From Pseudomonas alcaliphila JAB1 (GTDB taxonomy: Bacteria > Pseudomonadota > Gammaproteobacteria > Pseudomonadales > Pseudomonadaceae), in NCBI RefSeq assembly GCF_001941865.1, contig NZ_CP016162.1:4835501-4899500 (forward strand): a DNA stretch of 64,000 bases, in the 5' to 3' direction. Each line of letters starts with the position of its first letter. Within the stretch, counting starts at the first letter, position 1. Position numbers and translations under genes: made by a program. Below, piece by piece: positions 62,835 through 64,000 of the stretch. The notes under the pieces were generated by a model. The model saw only the letters and a program-made list of their open reading frames with translations. It was not told the DNA's origin and searched no databases.

Positions 62835-64000
62835 CTAGAGCGCCATTGGCCACTCGTAGACGGGGGCGAAACCTCCATCAGGGGTTCGGAAGTTTGTGGT
62901 CTGCCCTTGATAGAGACGTGCCGCCACCCATTGCACTTCGCCGTCGTACACGTAGTCGCGCAGGTCGAACTTTAGTGCCTGCGCAGACGCGTCAGCTGAG
63001 ATCACCCGCTCACCGGGTAGCACCAGTGCCTGCGCCACATACTCGCCGGCAAGAATGTCCTGCCAGACACGTTTGGTGAGTTTGTCCCCTCGGTACGCGG
63101 CGCGACTGCCAAACCCTGCGAAGGGCTTGAAGAACCGCGTGCGCCGCTCACTCCATAAGCGCTCTGCATTTTCAGCCGTGACTATTTCAGTGCGCGGAAT
63201 GCCGGCCAGCAAGATAGCCTGAATGTTCGGGGCTACGCCCAGCGCCTGGAGGCTGTCTGCATTGCTGAGCAGGGCTAGGTTGCGTTTATCGGCATACAGA
63301 GCGTGCGCCTGCGGATGGGGGGTAAGCACCGTTGCGTTCGACAAATAGGCTTCGCGCAAGGTGTCACAGGATGACGACGTTAAGTAGAAATCGGTCAGCC
63401 TGTTGTAGACCAGGTCAATGGCCAGGTCACCGTGCCACAGACGGTTGTCACGCAGACTCAACTCAGTCGGATCGGCGATGACTGCTTGCAGGCCGTGCCG
63501 CTCAAACAGTTGCTGGAACAGCAAAAACTCGGGGTACAGGTACTGCTGTGCAGGCGCCTCATCGACGATGGCAATCGTGCGCAGTGGCTGCTGACGGCCA
63601 CTGAGCGACCATTCGCGGCGGAACATCGCCACGATATTGGCTTCCAGCGTACTCGCCAGGGTTGGCGCAGGCAGCAGGCTATCCATCGGCGGGCAACAGG
63701 CCCGTTGTGCCCTGGCCAGCACGGCGTTGAGCATCGCGCCGCCAGCGTTGGTGTTGATTTCTATCAGCCCGAAACTGTCATCGGCCACATGAAAGTCGTA
63801 GCCAAAGAAGGCGCCTCGGGCGCCGCCTGGGTCATGCCGGGCAATGGCCGGCGCCGTGGCCAGAACCTGTTCTCGATAGGCCGGCAGAGCAATGACGGAC
63901 TCAATGGCCTGAATCAAATCGCCCATGCGTGTCAGGTGATCTGCGGAGACAAACACCGGAAACGCGGAAAACAGATAGGGGCAGCGCTCCCGTATCAGTT
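62835..64000 (-). CDS. ATP-grasp-like ligase, 5' end outside window
   Basis: At least 388 residues; the frame is open to the window edge, and a GTG at 63956 is not necessarily the start. The N-terminal visible part contains ARGAFFGYDFHVADDSFGLIEINTNAGGAMLN, the metal-binding E-x-N motif of ATP-grasp enzymes. The middle has LVYNRLTDFYL, and the C-terminus has FKPFAGFGSRAAYRGDKLTKRVW. The order of these motifs (ENTN before the nucleotide Lys and Gly-rich loop) suggests a circularly permuted ATP-grasp, as in some glutathionylspermidine-synthase-like proteins. The substrate is unknown. Confidence 0.65.
   Translation of the reverse strand, partial: LIRERCPYLFSAFPVFVSADHLTRMGDLIQAIESVIALPAYREQVLATAPAIARHDPGGARGAFFGYDFHVADDSFGLIEINTNAGGAMLNAVLARAQRACCPPMDSLLPAPTLASTLEANIVAMFRREWSLSGRQQPLRTIAIVDEAPAQQYLYPEFLLFQQLFERHGLQAVIADPTELSLRDNRLWHGDLAIDLVYNRLTDFYLTSSSCDTLREAYLSNATVLTPHPQAHALYADKRNLALLSNADSLQALGVAPNIQAILLAGIPRTEIVTAENAERLWSERRTRFFKPFAGFGSRAAYRGDKLTKRVWQDILAGEYVAQALVLPGERVISADASAQALKFDLRDYVYDGEVQWVAARLYQGQTTNFRTPDGGFAPVYEWPMAL

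Overview
This window reads as the chromosome of a high-GC gammaproteobacterium of the genus Pseudomonas. The gene order trmB-thiG-thiS-DUF423-mtgA-rpoH-ftsX-ftsE-ftsY-M16-M16-rsmD-(YheT)-lao genes-coaD-fdx-ggt-mutM-rlmI-ilvD-folA-glpQ-thyA matches, from memory, the P. aeruginosa PAO1 segment around PA0382 to PA0342, read in reverse. The many REP hairpins and a REP-associated transposase also fit Pseudomonas; an environmental lineage near P. mendocina/P. oleovorans is my guess, not a result.

1-49.5 kb is core chromosome. From left to right: a DUF1329 exported protein; trmB; thiamine thiazole synthesis (thiG, thiS); cell wall and division/secretion genes (mtgA, rpoH, ftsX-ftsE-ftsY); a BLUF blue-light sensor; an M16 peptidase pair (one active, one inactive) coupled to rsmD and a small membrane protein; a YheT-like hydrolase; a four-gene two-component cluster (histidine kinase, NarL-type regulator, CHASE3-PAS hybrid kinase, stand-alone receiver); the laoR/laoC-laoB-laoA long-chain alcohol oxidation locus; coaD, ferredoxin and ggt; a Na/Pi transporter; PlsC-type acyltransferase; mutM; an HDOD protein; rlmI; a four-gene polyamine-type ABC transporter behind a candidate sigma-54 promoter; ilvD; a phosphoesterase; gloA; YitT; folA; glpQ; and a DUF2868/DUF3482 pair. 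REP-type hairpins of at least four sequence classes lie between genes. One class surrounds the REP-associated tyrosine transposase (RAYT) at 48.5-49.0 kb.

49.5-62.5 kb is an accessory island. It begins exactly inside thyA, of which only the last third remains. The first part (49.5-54.4 kb) is visibly less GC-rich. It holds an XRE regulator facing a large nested operator, three small genes of unknown function (one DUF6957-like), and, on the minus strand, a three-gene operon: a CD-NTase (cGAS/DncV-like nucleotidyltransferase), a 2TM SLATT membrane effector and an Abi_C-domain abortive-infection protein. I interpret this as a short CBASS-type anti-phage system with an unusual third gene. It is the strongest candidate for the unusual system in the window.

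The second part (54.7-62.5 kb) is a metal/oxidative stress cassette: an ACR3-like arsenic transporter, a small Cys/His protein, a DsbB/DsbA pair, divergent cadR/cadA with a classic 19-bp-spacer MerR promoter, DUF3703, a small SRPBCC-like protein and an exported Met/His-rich protein with GHMMG repeats. The window ends inside an ATP-grasp-like gene. I see no integrase, tRNA, rRNA or CRISPR array.
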